DNA from: Gloeocapsopsis crepidinum LEGE 06123
Lineage (GTDB): Bacteria; Cyanobacteriota; Cyanobacteriia; Cyanobacteriales; Chroococcidiopsidaceae
Length of the DNA: 64,000 nucleotides
Direction: 5' to 3'
Assembly: GCF_015207655.1 (NCBI RefSeq)
Contig: NZ_JADEWN010000001.1
Location: forward strand, 1-64,000
The first letter of the stretch is position 1; each line of letters opens with the position of its first letter. The notes below the pieces were generated by a model. The model was not told the origin of the DNA. It saw only the letters and a program-made list of their open reading frames with translations, and did no database searches. This document shows, piece by piece, positions 11,537 through 22,101 of this stretch. Both the position numbers and the translations under genes were made by a program.

Positions 11537-13774
11537 ATGGTTAAGTCTATGACGCAATGGCAAGGTTTTATACCAGGTGAATGGATGGAAGAAATTAATG
11601 TGCGTAATTTCATCCAAAAAAACTACAAACCCTATGAAGGTGACGAATCTTTTTTAGCAGCTTCCACAAATCGAACTCAAGCGCTATGGGATAATGTGAA
11701 AGCGCTGATGCGTGAAGAGAGGAAACAGGGAATTTTAGATACAGATACCAAAGTCGTATCCAGCATCACTTCGCACAGCCCTGGATACATTGATCGCGAT
11801 TTAGAACAAATTGTTGGTTTGCAAACCGATAAACCTTTGAAACGGGCAATTATGCCTTTTGGCGGCATCAGAACAGTCAAAGCATCACTCGAAGCTTATG
11901 GTTATAAGCTCGATCCGCAAACCGAAGAAATCTTCAAGAAGTATCGCAAAAGCCATAATGATGGTGTCTTCGACGCATATACCAAAGCTATGCGCTTAGC
12001 ACGACACTCTGGTATTATTACAGGTTTACCCGATTCTTATGGTCGCGGTCGGATTATTGGTGACTATCGGCGAGTTCCACTTTACGGAGTTGATTTCTTA
12101 ATTACTGACAAAAAGCAACAACTCGAATCTTTAGACGTTGATTGCATAGATGCGTGTATCATCAGACGGCGTGAGGAAATTTCTGAGCAAATTCGCGCCT
12201 TGTTTGAACTCAAAGAAATGGCAGCTAGCTACGGATTTGATATCAGTCAACCAGCAGCTAATGCACAAGAAGCAGTACAGTGGCTATATTTTGCGTATCT
12301 CGGTGCAGTCAAAGAACAAAACGGCGCGGCGATGTCTTTGGGGCGAGTTTCGACGTTTTTAGACATCTATTGTGAACGTGACTTGCAAAATGGTACGGCG
12401 ACCGAAACGCAACTGCAAGAACTGATTGACCATTTCGTGATGAAATTGCGGATGGTGCGTTTCTTACGAACTCCTGATTACAACGAACTATTTTCCGGCG
12501 ATCCAACTTGGGTGACAGAAGCGATCGCAGGTATGGGTGAAGATGGCAGAACTTTAGTCACAAAAACAAGTTTCCGCTTTCTACACACACTATACAACTT
12601 AGAAGCAGCACCTGAACCAAATTTAACCGTTTTGTGGTCAGAAAAACTCCCCGCGAACTTCAAGCGCTTCTGTGCCAAAGTTTCTGTAGATACTAGCTCA
12701 ATTCAGTACGAAAACGACGATTTGATGCGTCCGTACTACGGCGACGATTATGCGATCGCTTGCTGTGTCAGCGCGATGCGTGTCGGCAAACAGATGCAGT
12801 TTTTTGGGGCGCGGGCGAATCTTGCCAAAGCGTTACTATACGCCATTAATGGCGGTAAAGACGAAAAATCTGGCGAACAAATTGCCCCCCAATTCGAGCC
12901 AATAACCGCTGATTACTTAGATTATGACGAAGTGATGGCGAAGTTTAACCAGATGATGGACTGGTTAGCAAAGCTATACATCAACACTTTAAACGTCATT
13001 CACTATATGCACGATAAATATTGCTACGAACGCCTAGAGATGGCGCTACACGATCGCGATGTTTATCGGACAATGGCGTGTGGAGTCGCAGGGTTATCCG
13101 TCGTCGCCGATGCACTGTCTGCAATTAAATATGCCGAAGTCAAAGTATTGCGCAATGAAAGTGGTTTAGCCGTTGATTACGAAATTGCAGGCGATTATCC
13201 TAAGTTTGGCAACAACGACGATTGCGTCGATCAAATTGCCACAGATTTAGTCACAACGTTCATGAATAAACTGCGGGCGTGTAAAACTTACCGCGATGCT
13301 GTACCGACGCAATCAATTTTGACGATTACCTCGAATGTTGTGTATGGCAAGAAAACGGGAAGTACCCCCGATGGACGCAAAGCGGGAGAACCATTTGCAC
13401 CAGGTGCGAACCCAATGCATGGCAGAGATACCAAAGGTGCGATCGCTAGCCTCGCTTCGGTTGCCAAACTTCCCTACGAACACGCGCAAGATGGAATTTC
13501 CTATACCTTCTCAATTGTGCCGCAGGCGTTAGGAAAAACTTCTGAAGCTCAAGTTAACAACTTAGTCGGAATGTTGGATGGTTACTTTCACGATAGCGGT
13601 CATCATGTTAACATCAACGTCCTGCAACGAGAAACCTTGTTAAAAGCAATGGATCATCCAGAGACATATCCGCAATTAACAATTAGGGTATCTGGTTATG
13701 CGGTTAATTTTATTAAGTTAACTCGCGAACAGCAGTTAGATGTTATCAAGCGAACATTCCATGATTGCCTTTGA
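11537..13774 (+). CDS. pflB: Formate C-acetyltransferase (pyruvate formate-lyase)
   Basis: Catalytic Cys-Cys in [27 protein letters not shown] and C-terminal glycyl-radical motif RVSGYAVNF. Confidence 0.97.
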   Translation: MVKSMTQWQGFIPGEWMEEINVRNFIQKNYKPYEGDESFLAASTNRTQALWDNVKALMREERKQGILDTDTKVVSSITSHSPGYIDRDLEQIVGLQTDKPLKRAIMPFGGIRTVKASLEAYGYKLDPQTEEIFKKYRKSHNDGVFDAYTKAMRLARHSGIITGLPDSYGRGRIIGDYRRVPLYGVDFLITDKKQQLESLDVDCIDACIIRRREEISEQIRALFELKEMAASYGFDISQPAANAQEAVQWLYFAYLGAVKEQNGAAMSLGRVSTFLDIYCERDLQNGTATETQLQELIDHFVMKLRMVRFLRTPDYNELFSGDPTWVTEAIAGMGEDGRTLVTKTSFRFLHTLYNLEAAPEPNLTVLWSEKLPANFKRFCAKVSVDTSSIQYENDDLMRPYYGDDYAIACCVSAMRVGKQMQFFGARANLAKALLYAINGGKDEKSGEQIAPQFEPITADYLDYDEVMAKFNQMMDWLAKLYINTLNVIHYMHDKYCYERLEMALHDRDVYRTMACGVAGLSVVADALSAIKYAEVKVLRNESGLAVDYEIAGDYPKFGNNDDCVDQIATDLVTTFMNKLRACKTYRDAVPTQSILTITSNVVYGKKTGSTPDGRKAGEPFAPGANPMHGRDTKGAIASLASVAKLPYEHAQDGISYTFSIVPQALGKTSEAQVNNLVGMLDGYFHDSGHHVNINVLQRETLLKAMDHPETYPQLTIRVSGYAVNFIKLTREQQLDVIKRTFHDCL

Positions 13775-13877
13775 GTTTTCGCCCTCGCCCGCCAAATCTA
13801 CGCCACTTGCACGCCAGTTGCACTCAACGGGGGCGACGAAGTCCGCGATAGCGCCACCCCCGCAACGCAGTGGTTCC

Positions 13878-14216
13878 TCAACCTCGGAGAACTTTATCTA
13901 AGTTGGTTATGAATTCTTGATTGCGAAATCTTATTACTCGTAAGCTAAATTGCTGAAGTTTTGCAGTACAGGCGGGATCATAGTCAACACGTTGGTCGTG
14001 AATTTCACCATCAAGTTCAACTAATCGACACTCAGTGCAGTAGAAATCAACAACAAATGAATCAACAGCATGTTAACAACGAAATCTCAAGCCATTGAGT
14101 TGTCGGTTTCTTAAGGCTTCCTATAAAATCTTTTCCACAGGTGTAAGGTTCTGTCGCAGTCGTCTTGCCGCAGCAATAACACCAGGAGTAGTGCCTCTAA
14201 TGGGCTTAGATTTCAT
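13878..14216 (-). pseudogene. DUF559-family (Vsr/endonuclease-like fold) protein, inactivated by in-frame stops
   Basis: Continuous minus frame: MKSKPIRGTTPGVIAAARRLRQNLTPVEKIL*EALRNRQLNGLRFRC*HAVDSFVVDFYCTECRLVELDGEIHDQRVDYDPACTAKLQQFSLRVIRFRNQEFITNLDKVLRG*. Confidence 0.75.
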
Positions 14217-14338
14217 CGTTAAAAGTTTGTTATAGCCCCTGATTAGAGTACCCAAAACACTTACTAATACTTCAAAGTCCCTCAGCATTGGAGATTTAGG
14301 GGGCGAAATCTCTCCACCTTTAAACACAAGGTACTCTT

Positions 14339-15070
14339 ATGACTACCATCGGCAAAATTCATTCCATCGAAAGCTGCGGTACAACAGATGGACCTGGTAT
14401 CCGCTTTGTCATTTTCACCCAAGGTTGCCCGCTGCGCTGTCTTTATTGCCACAATCCAGATTGCCGAAATCTGACAGATGGTAAGCAAGTAAGTGTGGAT
14501 GAACTGATTGCCGAAATTCAAAAATATACTTCCTATATTCGCTTTTCTGGTGGGGGTGTCACTATTAGTGGCGGCGAACCATTAATGCAGCCTCAATTTG
14601 TTAAAGAAATTTGTCAACGCTGCCAAGAAATTGATCTGCATACTGCACTAGATACTTCTGGTTTTGTTGATTTGGATACTGTAAAAGATGTCCTAAATTT
14701 TGTAGACTTAGTTTTATTAGATATTAAGTCTTTCGATCCCGAAATTTATCGGAAGTTAACGAGTGTTTCTCTAGAACCTACTTTAAAATTAGCTCGCTAT
14801 CTAAGTGAAATTCATAAACCTACTTGGGTTCGCTTTGTCTTAGTTCCTAACCTAAGTGATGCTCATCATAACGTTACAGAATTGGCTCATTTTGTCTCTA
14901 GCTTAAGTAACGTAGAAAAAATAGAAGTTCTCCCCTTCCACAAAATGGGAGAATATAAATGGGAACAATTGGGCTATGATTACCAACTTAAAGATACACC
15001 ACCACCATCACCAGAGTTAGTACAAAAAACAATCGACATTTTCAAAAGCTACGGTCTTAAAGTCAACTGA
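14339..15070 (+). CDS. pflA: Pyruvate formate-lyase activating enzyme (radical SAM)
   Basis: TDGPGIRFVIFTQGCPLRCLYCHNPDC (CxxxCxxC), GGGVTISGGEPLMQPQF. Confidence 0.96.
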   Translation: MTTIGKIHSIESCGTTDGPGIRFVIFTQGCPLRCLYCHNPDCRNLTDGKQVSVDELIAEIQKYTSYIRFSGGGVTISGGEPLMQPQFVKEICQRCQEIDLHTALDTSGFVDLDTVKDVLNFVDLVLLDIKSFDPEIYRKLTSVSLEPTLKLARYLSEIHKPTWVRFVLVPNLSDAHHNVTELAHFVSSLSNVEKIEVLPFHKMGEYKWEQLGYDYQLKDTPPPSPELVQKTIDIFKSYGLKVN

Positions 15071-15073
15071 AGA

Positions 15074-17725
15074 ATGAGGAAGAGTATAATGATTACAAAT
15101 ATTCAAGAATTGGAAAAACTCATTCAAAGAGTAAAAGTAGCACAGTTAGAATACGCACATTTTACTCAAGAACAAGTTGACACTATATTTAAAAAAGCTG
15201 CGCTTGCTGCCAATGCAGAGCGAATTTCTTTAGCTAAAATGGCAGTAGCTGAAACAGGGATGGGGATTGTTGAAGATAAGGTAATCAAAAATCATTTTGC
15301 TTCAGAATATATCTACAACAAATATAAGCACGAACGGACTTGTGGCATTATCGAAGAAGATCAAACTTTTGGTATTCAAAAGATTGCTGAACCTGTAGGG
15401 ATTCTAGCGGGAATTGTACCAACAACAAATCCTACATCAACAGTCATTTTTAAAGCTTTGCTAGCGCTAAAAACACGCAATGCAATTATCTTTTCTCCGC
15501 ATCCCCGCGCTAAGAAATGTACGATTGAAGCCGCCCAAATTATTTTAGACGCCGCTACTGCTGCTGGTGCACCTGCGGATATTATCGGTTGGATTGATGA
15601 ACCAACTGTACCGCTTTCTCAAGCTTTAATGCAGCATCCAGATATTAAGCTGATTCTGGCGACAGGTGGTCCAGGAATGGTGAAAGCTGCCTATTCATCA
15701 GGACATCCTTCATTAGGTGTGGGTGCGGGTAATACTCCGGCGGTGATTGATGAAACTGCGGACATTAAAACAGCAGTTAGTTCGATTTTGATTAGTAAAA
15801 CTTTCGATAACGGAATGATTTGTGCTTCTGAACAATCTGTGATTGTTGTTGATGAAGTTTATGAAAGTATTAAACAAGAATTTCGCGATCGCGGAGCATA
15901 TTTTCTCACATCAGAAGATAAAGAAAAACTAGGTAGTAAAGTCATTATCGATGGTCGTCTTAATCCTGAAATTGTCGGGCAATCAGTCGAAAGAATAGCT
16001 CAAATTTCTGATTTAGAAATAGCTGAAGCTAAAGTGTTAATTGGTGAAGTAAAAGAGATTAGTAAAAAAGAACCATTCGCGTACGAAAAATTATCGCCAA
16101 TTTTAGCAATGTACCGTGCTGAAAGTTTTCAAAAAGCAGTAGATAAAGCTGTTCAATTAATTGACTTTGGCGGACGCGGACATACTTCAGTTCTTTACAC
16201 CAATCCAGCAAATAAAGAGCATATTGACTACTTTGAGTCAATGGTAGAAACTGCTCGTGTTCTGATTAACACACCTTCTTCACAAGGTGCGATCGGTGAC
16301 TTGTACAATTTCAAACTTGATCCTTCACTGACTTTAGGATGTGGTTCTTGGGGAGATAATTCAGTATCAGGAAACGTCGGAGTACACCATCTATTAAACA
16401 TTAAAACCGTATCAGAGAGACGCGAAAATATGCTGTGGTTTCGCGTTCCACCAAAGATTTATTTCAAGTATGGTTGCTTGCCCATCGCATTACGTGAACT
16501 ACAAAGTAAGAAACGTGCTTTTATTATTACTGACAAACCATTATTTGACTTAGGAATAACGAAGAAAATTACTGACGTTCTTGATGAAATTGGGGTAGAT
16601 TATTCGATGTTCTACGAAGTTGAAACTGACCCCACACTATCAAATGTCAACAAAGGTTTATCACTACTGCGAAACTATCAACCAGATGTGATTATTGCTG
16701 CTGGCGGTGGTTCGCCAATGGATGCGGCTAAGGTGATGTGGTTGATGTACGAACAACCAGAAATTGAATTTGAAGGTTTGGCGATGCGGTTTATGGATAT
16801 CCGCAAGCGCGTTTATGAACTGCCAGAGTTAGGTAAAAAAGCGATTATGGTTGCGATTCCTACAACTTCAGGTACGGGATCAGAGGTCACGCCATTTGCA
16901 GTTGTCACCGATGACTCAGTAGGAATTAAATATCCATTAGCAGACTATGCACTCACACCAAATATGGCAATTGTCGATCCAGAATTAGTGTTAACAATGC
17001 CGAAAAAACTCACAGCTTATGGAGGAATTGACGCTTTAACTCATGCACTTGAAGCTTATGTTTCGGTTCTAGCAACAGAATTCACCGAAGGATTAGCATT
17101 AGAAGCGATCGCACTCTTATTTAAATACCTACCACGTTCTTACAAAAATGGCGCAAACGATCCCGAAGCGCGTGAAAAAGTCCACTACGCCGCAACAATC
17201 GCCGGACTTGCTTTTGCCAATGCCTTCTTAGGAATTTGTCACTCAATGGCACATAAACTTGGTTCAACGTTCCACGTACCGCATGGTTTGGCAAACGCAC
17301 TCATGATTTCGCACGTCATTCGTTACAACGCCACTGACGTACCCTTTAAGCAAGCTATATTTCCCCAATATAAATATCCTAATGCGAAAGAACGGTACGC
17401 GCAAATTGCCGATCATTTGCGACTTGATGGCAATACACTCGATGAAAAAGTAGAAAAATTAGTCGAAGCAATAGAAGACTTAAAACGCTCCTTAGACATT
17501 CCCGCTACGATTAAAGAAGCACTACCAGAAGATGAGCAAGAATTCTACTCACATCTCGAAGAATTAGCAGATCGCGCCTTCGACGATCAATGTACAGGTG
17601 CAAATCCCCGCTATCCCCTCATCCGCGATTTAAAAGAACTCTACATTTTAGCCTATCGAGGATGTCGAGTCGATGCTGCTTTATATCACCCAGAAACAGA
17701 ATTAAGCGTCAGCCATTACAAATGA
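15074..17725 (+). CDS. adhE: Bifunctional acetaldehyde-CoA/alcohol dehydrogenase
   Basis: ALDH part with DNGMICASEQSVIV; Fe-ADH part with GGGSPMDAAKVMW and FLGICHSMAHKLGSTFHVPHG; translation may start at ATG 15089 (MITNIQELE). Confidence 0.97.
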   Translation: MRKSIMITNIQELEKLIQRVKVAQLEYAHFTQEQVDTIFKKAALAANAERISLAKMAVAETGMGIVEDKVIKNHFASEYIYNKYKHERTCGIIEEDQTFGIQKIAEPVGILAGIVPTTNPTSTVIFKALLALKTRNAIIFSPHPRAKKCTIEAAQIILDAATAAGAPADIIGWIDEPTVPLSQALMQHPDIKLILATGGPGMVKAAYSSGHPSLGVGAGNTPAVIDETADIKTAVSSILISKTFDNGMICASEQSVIVVDEVYESIKQEFRDRGAYFLTSEDKEKLGSKVIIDGRLNPEIVGQSVERIAQISDLEIAEAKVLIGEVKEISKKEPFAYEKLSPILAMYRAESFQKAVDKAVQLIDFGGRGHTSVLYTNPANKEHIDYFESMVETARVLINTPSSQGAIGDLYNFKLDPSLTLGCGSWGDNSVSGNVGVHHLLNIKTVSERRENMLWFRVPPKIYFKYGCLPIALRELQSKKRAFIITDKPLFDLGITKKITDVLDEIGVDYSMFYEVETDPTLSNVNKGLSLLRNYQPDVIIAAGGGSPMDAAKVMWLMYEQPEIEFEGLAMRFMDIRKRVYELPELGKKAIMVAIPTTSGTGSEVTPFAVVTDDSVGIKYPLADYALTPNMAIVDPELVLTMPKKLTAYGGIDALTHALEAYVSVLATEFTEGLALEAIALLFKYLPRSYKNGANDPEAREKVHYAATIAGLAFANAFLGICHSMAHKLGSTFHVPHGLANALMISHVIRYNATDVPFKQAIFPQYKYPNAKERYAQIADHLRLDGNTLDEKVEKLVEAIEDLKRSLDIPATIKEALPEDEQEFYSHLEELADRAFDDQCTGANPRYPLIRDLKELYILAYRGCRVDAALYHPETELSVSHYK

Positions 17726-17892
17726 AACCAATACAAGAAAAGAACCTTCTCTAAAACTCTCTTCCTTCGTGTCCTTTGCGTCCTAGCCTAGTGCCTTCGG
17801 CTAACGGCAACCCCTTCGGGGAATGTGGTTCGTCTCTCATAGTTAAGCGTGTGGCGGAAACCCCAAGATCTTCCTAACCCCAAAAAACTGTT

Positions 17893-20673
17893 ATGCAAAA
17901 ATCCATCCTATCCACCATCGAAGCTGGTGCGGATCTTAGGCAGTGTACTCGCCATCCTCTTAATACCATTTTTGCACCAAAAACTGTTGCCCTCATCGGT
18001 GCGACGGAAAAACCTGATAGCGTCGGACGAACAGTTTTATGGAACTTAATTAGCAATCCCTTCGGAGGAACAGTATTCCCAGTTAATCCCAAACGACCCA
18101 GCATTCTTGGAATTAAAGCTTATCCCAATATCGCCACCGTCCCTGAACCTGTCGATCTTGCTGTTGTTGTCACTCCTGCTGCAACTGTCCCTGGGGTGAT
18201 GTGCGAATGTGCGGCAGCGAAGGTTAAAGGTGCAATTATCATCTCCGCTGGTTTTAAAGAAATAGGTGCAAAAGGAATTGAACTCGAACAACAAATTTTA
18301 GCAGCGCAAGCATCATCAGGTATGCGTATTATTGGTCCTAATTGCTTGGGTGTTATGAGTCCCATAACCGGATTAAATGCCACCTTTGCCCCACACACAG
18401 CGCTTCCTGGTAGTGTGGGATTCATTAGCCAAAGTGGTGCTTTATGTACCTCAATTCTTGATTGGAGTCGTCGCGAAAATGTTGGATTTAGTGCCTTTAT
18501 TTCTATTGGTTCGATGCTGGATGTGAATTGGGGTGACTTAATCGATTACTTTGGTGACGATCCGCATACCAAAAGTATTGTGATTTATATGGAATCGATT
18601 GGCGATGCGCGTTCTTTCCTCTCAGCAGCGCGCGAAGTCGCACTAACTAAGCCTATTATCGTCATCAAAGCAGGTCGAACAACCGCAGCAGCCCAAGCAG
18701 CAGCCTCGCACACGGGCGCGTTAAGTAGTAGTGACGAAGTTCTTGATGCCGCTTTCCGGCGTTGTGGTGTCTTGCGCGTTAACAGTATCGACGACTTATT
18801 CAATATGGCAGAAGTGCTTGCCAAACAGCCGCGTCCCAAAGGAAAAAGACTGACAATTCTCACGAATGCTGGCGGTCCTGGCGTGATTGCCACCGATGCT
18901 TTAATTGCCCAAGGTGGCGAACTTGCAGAATTAGCACCAGAGACAATTGCAACACTCGATCGAATACTTCCACCTCAATGGAGTCATCATAATCCAATTG
19001 ATATCTTAGGCGATGCTGACCCCGATCGCTATGCCAAAGCCTTAGAAATTGCGGCACAAGACCCTAATAGTGAAGGATTATTGGTCATCTTAACACCCCA
19101 ATCAATGACCGATCCGACGCAAACCGCCGAGCGATTAAAGTCCCACATCGAAAAGAATCAGCAACCGATCGCATCTAAAATTGGAATGCCGATCCTTGCT
19201 AGCTGGATGGGCGGTGCAGATGTGGCGACTGGCGAAAGAATTCTCAACTGCGCCCATATTTCGACTTTTGCTTTTCCTGATACTGCTGCGCGTGTATTTA
19301 ATTATATGTGGCAGTACAGCTACAACTTGCGGGGGTTATATGAAACTCCAACCTTACTTATAGGCGATTCAGGAATTGTACACCGTGCTGGTGCTGAGGA
19401 AATTATTTGGAAAGTGCGTCAGCAAAATCGGACGATTCTAACAGAATGGGAATCGAAGCAACTGCTTGCTGCTTATGGTATCCCGAGTGTAGAAACTTAT
19501 GTTGCGACCAACGTTGAAGAAGCTGTGAGTCTTGCTGAGGCGATCGCTTATCCTGTGGTTCTCAAGTTGTTTAGTGAAACAATTACGCACAAAACTGATG
19601 TCGGTGGCGTGCAGTTAAACTTACAAGATGCCGACGCGGTACGGACTGCTTATCAAGCGATCGAGTCAGCCGTGCGTGAAAAAGTCGGTGCTAACCATTT
19701 TATGGGTGCTACTGTTCAACCAATGATCTCACTCGATGGTTACGAATTGATTATTGGTAGCAGCATCGATCCGCAGTTTGGTCCAGTTTTACTATTCGGT
19801 ACTGGTGGGCAACTCGTAGAAATCTTTCAAGATCGGGCGCTAGCATTACCACCGCTCAATAGCACCCTAGCACGGCGGATGATGGAACAAACGCAAATTT
19901 ATCAGGCACTTCAAGGAGTACGCGGGCGTCCAGCAGTCGATTTAGCTAGCTTAGAGCAACTTTTAGTCAGATTCAGTCAACTCGTTATTGAACAACGGTG
20001 GATCAAAGAAATTGATATTAATCCGTTGTTAGCGAAGCCAGGACAAGATAATGGTTTAATCGCCCTCGATGCGCGGGTTGTCCTCCACGAACCAACAATC
20101 ATAGAAGACGAACTACCGAAACTGGCAATTCGTCCTTATCCAATGCAATATATTTCATCTTGGCAGCTAAAAGATGGCACAAACGTCACAATCCGCCCGA
20201 TTCGTCCAGAAGATGAACCGTTGATGATTCAGTTTCATCACTCACTTTCCGAAGAAAGCGTTTACTTACGCTATGCTCATGTGACAAAGTTGAGTTATCG
20301 TACTTCCCACGAACGACTAACGCGGATTTGCTTTATCGATTACGATCGCGAAATTGCTTTAGTAGCCGAGTACGAAGATCCCCAAACTAAAAAGTGTCAA
20401 ATTATCGGAGTGGGACGATTAAGTAAATTACACCAGTCGAATGAAGCCGAGTTTGCTTTGGTCGTGAGCGATCGCTACCAAAATCAAGGATTAGGAACTC
20501 AATTACTGCAACAATTATTACAAATAGGTCAAGATGAAAAACTCAACCGCATGACTGCTGACATTCTCCCCGACAATCTGGCAATGCAGCATTTGTGTAA
20601 AAAACTCGGTTTGCAGATCTTTCGTGACTCACAAGCAGCAATGATGAAAGCAGACATTGAACTTCTTGGATGA
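17893..20673 (+). CDS. ADP-forming acetate/acyl-CoA ligase fused to GNAT acetyltransferase
   Basis: CoA-binding [55 protein letters not shown]-grasp [20 protein letters not shown]-terminal GNAT ...[22 protein letters not shown]. Confidence 0.93.
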   Translation: MQKSILSTIEAGADLRQCTRHPLNTIFAPKTVALIGATEKPDSVGRTVLWNLISNPFGGTVFPVNPKRPSILGIKAYPNIATVPEPVDLAVVVTPAATVPGVMCECAAAKVKGAIIISAGFKEIGAKGIELEQQILAAQASSGMRIIGPNCLGVMSPITGLNATFAPHTALPGSVGFISQSGALCTSILDWSRRENVGFSAFISIGSMLDVNWGDLIDYFGDDPHTKSIVIYMESIGDARSFLSAAREVALTKPIIVIKAGRTTAAAQAAASHTGALSSSDEVLDAAFRRCGVLRVNSIDDLFNMAEVLAKQPRPKGKRLTILTNAGGPGVIATDALIAQGGELAELAPETIATLDRILPPQWSHHNPIDILGDADPDRYAKALEIAAQDPNSEGLLVILTPQSMTDPTQTAERLKSHIEKNQQPIASKIGMPILASWMGGADVATGERILNCAHISTFAFPDTAARVFNYMWQYSYNLRGLYETPTLLIGDSGIVHRAGAEEIIWKVRQQNRTILTEWESKQLLAAYGIPSVETYVATNVEEAVSLAEAIAYPVVLKLFSETITHKTDVGGVQLNLQDADAVRTAYQAIESAVREKVGANHFMGATVQPMISLDGYELIIGSSIDPQFGPVLLFGTGGQLVEIFQDRALALPPLNSTLARRMMEQTQIYQALQGVRGRPAVDLASLEQLLVRFSQLVIEQRWIKEIDINPLLAKPGQDNGLIALDARVVLHEPTIIEDELPKLAIRPYPMQYISSWQLKDGTNVTIRPIRPEDEPLMIQFHHSLSEESVYLRYAHVTKLSYRTSHERLTRICFIDYDREIALVAEYEDPQTKKCQIIGVGRLSKLHQSNEAEFALVVSDRYQNQGLGTQLLQQLLQIGQDEKLNRMTADILPDNLAMQHLCKKLGLQIFRDSQAAMMKADIELLG

Positions 20674-20773
20674 ATTATCGCCCTTATCCTAAATACCTAT
20701 TCCAGGCTTAAGTGATTAATTATCTATCAGAGGTCAGGGTCATAAAAGCTAGTAGTGAAAGTTCTGATTCGCC

Positions 20774-20995
20774 TCATTGCTCGGTTAACTGAGAATCAAG
20801 TCGGTCGAGTAATGCTACTGCTGATATACTTCCTTTTGCTACCATAGCTCGAAATCGGGTTTCGGCATCAAATTCAGCTAAAGCGATCGTTGAGAGTTCT
20901 TCAATCAGCTTATTAATGCTAATATTTCTTCTTCTTGCCAATTCTTTCAATCTCTCGTGTTTGTCATCAGGTAAGCGAATTGTTAATGTAGCCAT
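20774..20995 (-). CDS. Ribbon-helix-helix antitoxin-like protein
   Basis: MATLTIRLPDDKHERLKELARRRNISINKLIEELSTIALAEFDAETRFRA, Arc/CopG-type RHH. Confidence 0.8.
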   Translation of the reverse strand: MATLTIRLPDDKHERLKELARRRNISINKLIEELSTIALAEFDAETRFRAMVAKGSISAVALLDRLDSQLTEQ

Positions 20996-21005
20996 ATGCT
21001 ATCTC

Positions 21006-21386
21006 CTAATTAAGATTAATCACCTCTTCAGGTTTGAGAATCAACAATTCGGGAAAAGAAAGTTGTGCTTGCTTAAAGTCTTTAGTATTATGAGTAACAA
21101 TGATACTGGTATTACCAGCGATGGCTAGCTCAATCAAGTGATTATCTGCTTCATCGATTAAATTAGGTCGCCACAAGTAGTAAATACGCATCCACTCGCA
21201 AACACTCATGAATGAAGCTAAAAGTGTTTCTATCTCCTCAATTGATAAAGAACACAAGCGTAAAATCTCATCTCTACCCGTAACTTGTTCGTACTCAGAA
21301 AATAAAGCATTACCCATTAGTGGTTGATACTTCAATAACAAGCACTGCCTTAAAAGCTCTCTACTTGCTCCTTGGGAACTAATCAA
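21006..21386 (-). pseudogene. PIN-domain (VapC-like) toxin lacking N-terminus
   Basis: ISSQGASRELLRQCLLLKYQPLMGNALFSEYEQV...LIDEADNHLIELAIAGNTSIIVTHNTKDFKQAQ; the usual (V/L)DTNVL(V/I)SAL start is absent because sequence upstream is an IS6 remnant. Confidence 0.75.
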
Positions 21387-21388
21387 CG

Positions 21389-21590
21389 GGTATTGTCAAA
21401 TTAATCGGAGTTGGCAGGAATTGCAGTCGATGAGATAAATTTCTACCATGACTGCAAAATCTAAGTTGTACCACCGCCACCGCTTCCCACCAGAAATCAT
21501 CAGCTACTGCATCTGGTTATATAATGCGTTTTCCTTCAGCTTTCGAGATATCGAGCGTGTTGATGCTGTATCGCGGCATCTGCGTTACTG
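21389..21590 (+). mobile_element. IS6-family element remnant (left end only)
   Basis: IR ggtattgtcaaattaa identical to 945-960, followed by degenerate transposase start (ATGACTGCAAAATCTAAGTTGTACCACCGCCACCGCTTCCCACC...) collinear with 1019-1150, with a frameshift and no right end. Confidence 0.85.
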
Positions 21591-22101
21591 ACGGTGCAAA
21601 AATATCTTTTGCGTTCGCTCTACTTAAGTCTTATCCTCCTTCTCTCACAAAGCTATAGTTTTGCTCTCATCAATCTTAATTCAGAATTACGCTTATCTTT
21701 TATGCAACTTATCAATTGTTTTTAATAGTTTTTTACAAGTTTTGCCTAATAGCGTTACTCGTAACAGTAATTAAAGAAAATAGTACTTAAATAGCTTTAC
21801 ACTATACCTAAATTAAATTACTTTTAGTCTCAATAATCGCTACCCTCAGCGTTATTTGAGGAAATTTGGCTCAATAGCATGAATAACTAAAGTTAACTGA
21901 CAAATCTAAAGAATAAAAATATTTGTACAAAAGTAACAATCACTTTATAAAGCAACTGCACACTCTGCAATACAACCATTTAGAAGTTAACTTAACGGTT
22001 TAGCTCTTATAATAGAAACTAAAGAGACACATTTAAAAAATCAACCCTCTAACTCTCTCTTGTTTGAAAAAACTTGAGCAATAGAGAAAGGAAGTCTGGA
22101 T

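Noticed and set aside
17740-17880. Palindromic cttcggctaacggcaaccccttcgggg segment after adhE considered as terminator or ncRNA
   Set aside because: Resembles common cyanobacterial intergenic repeat debris; no clean terminator structure could be supported
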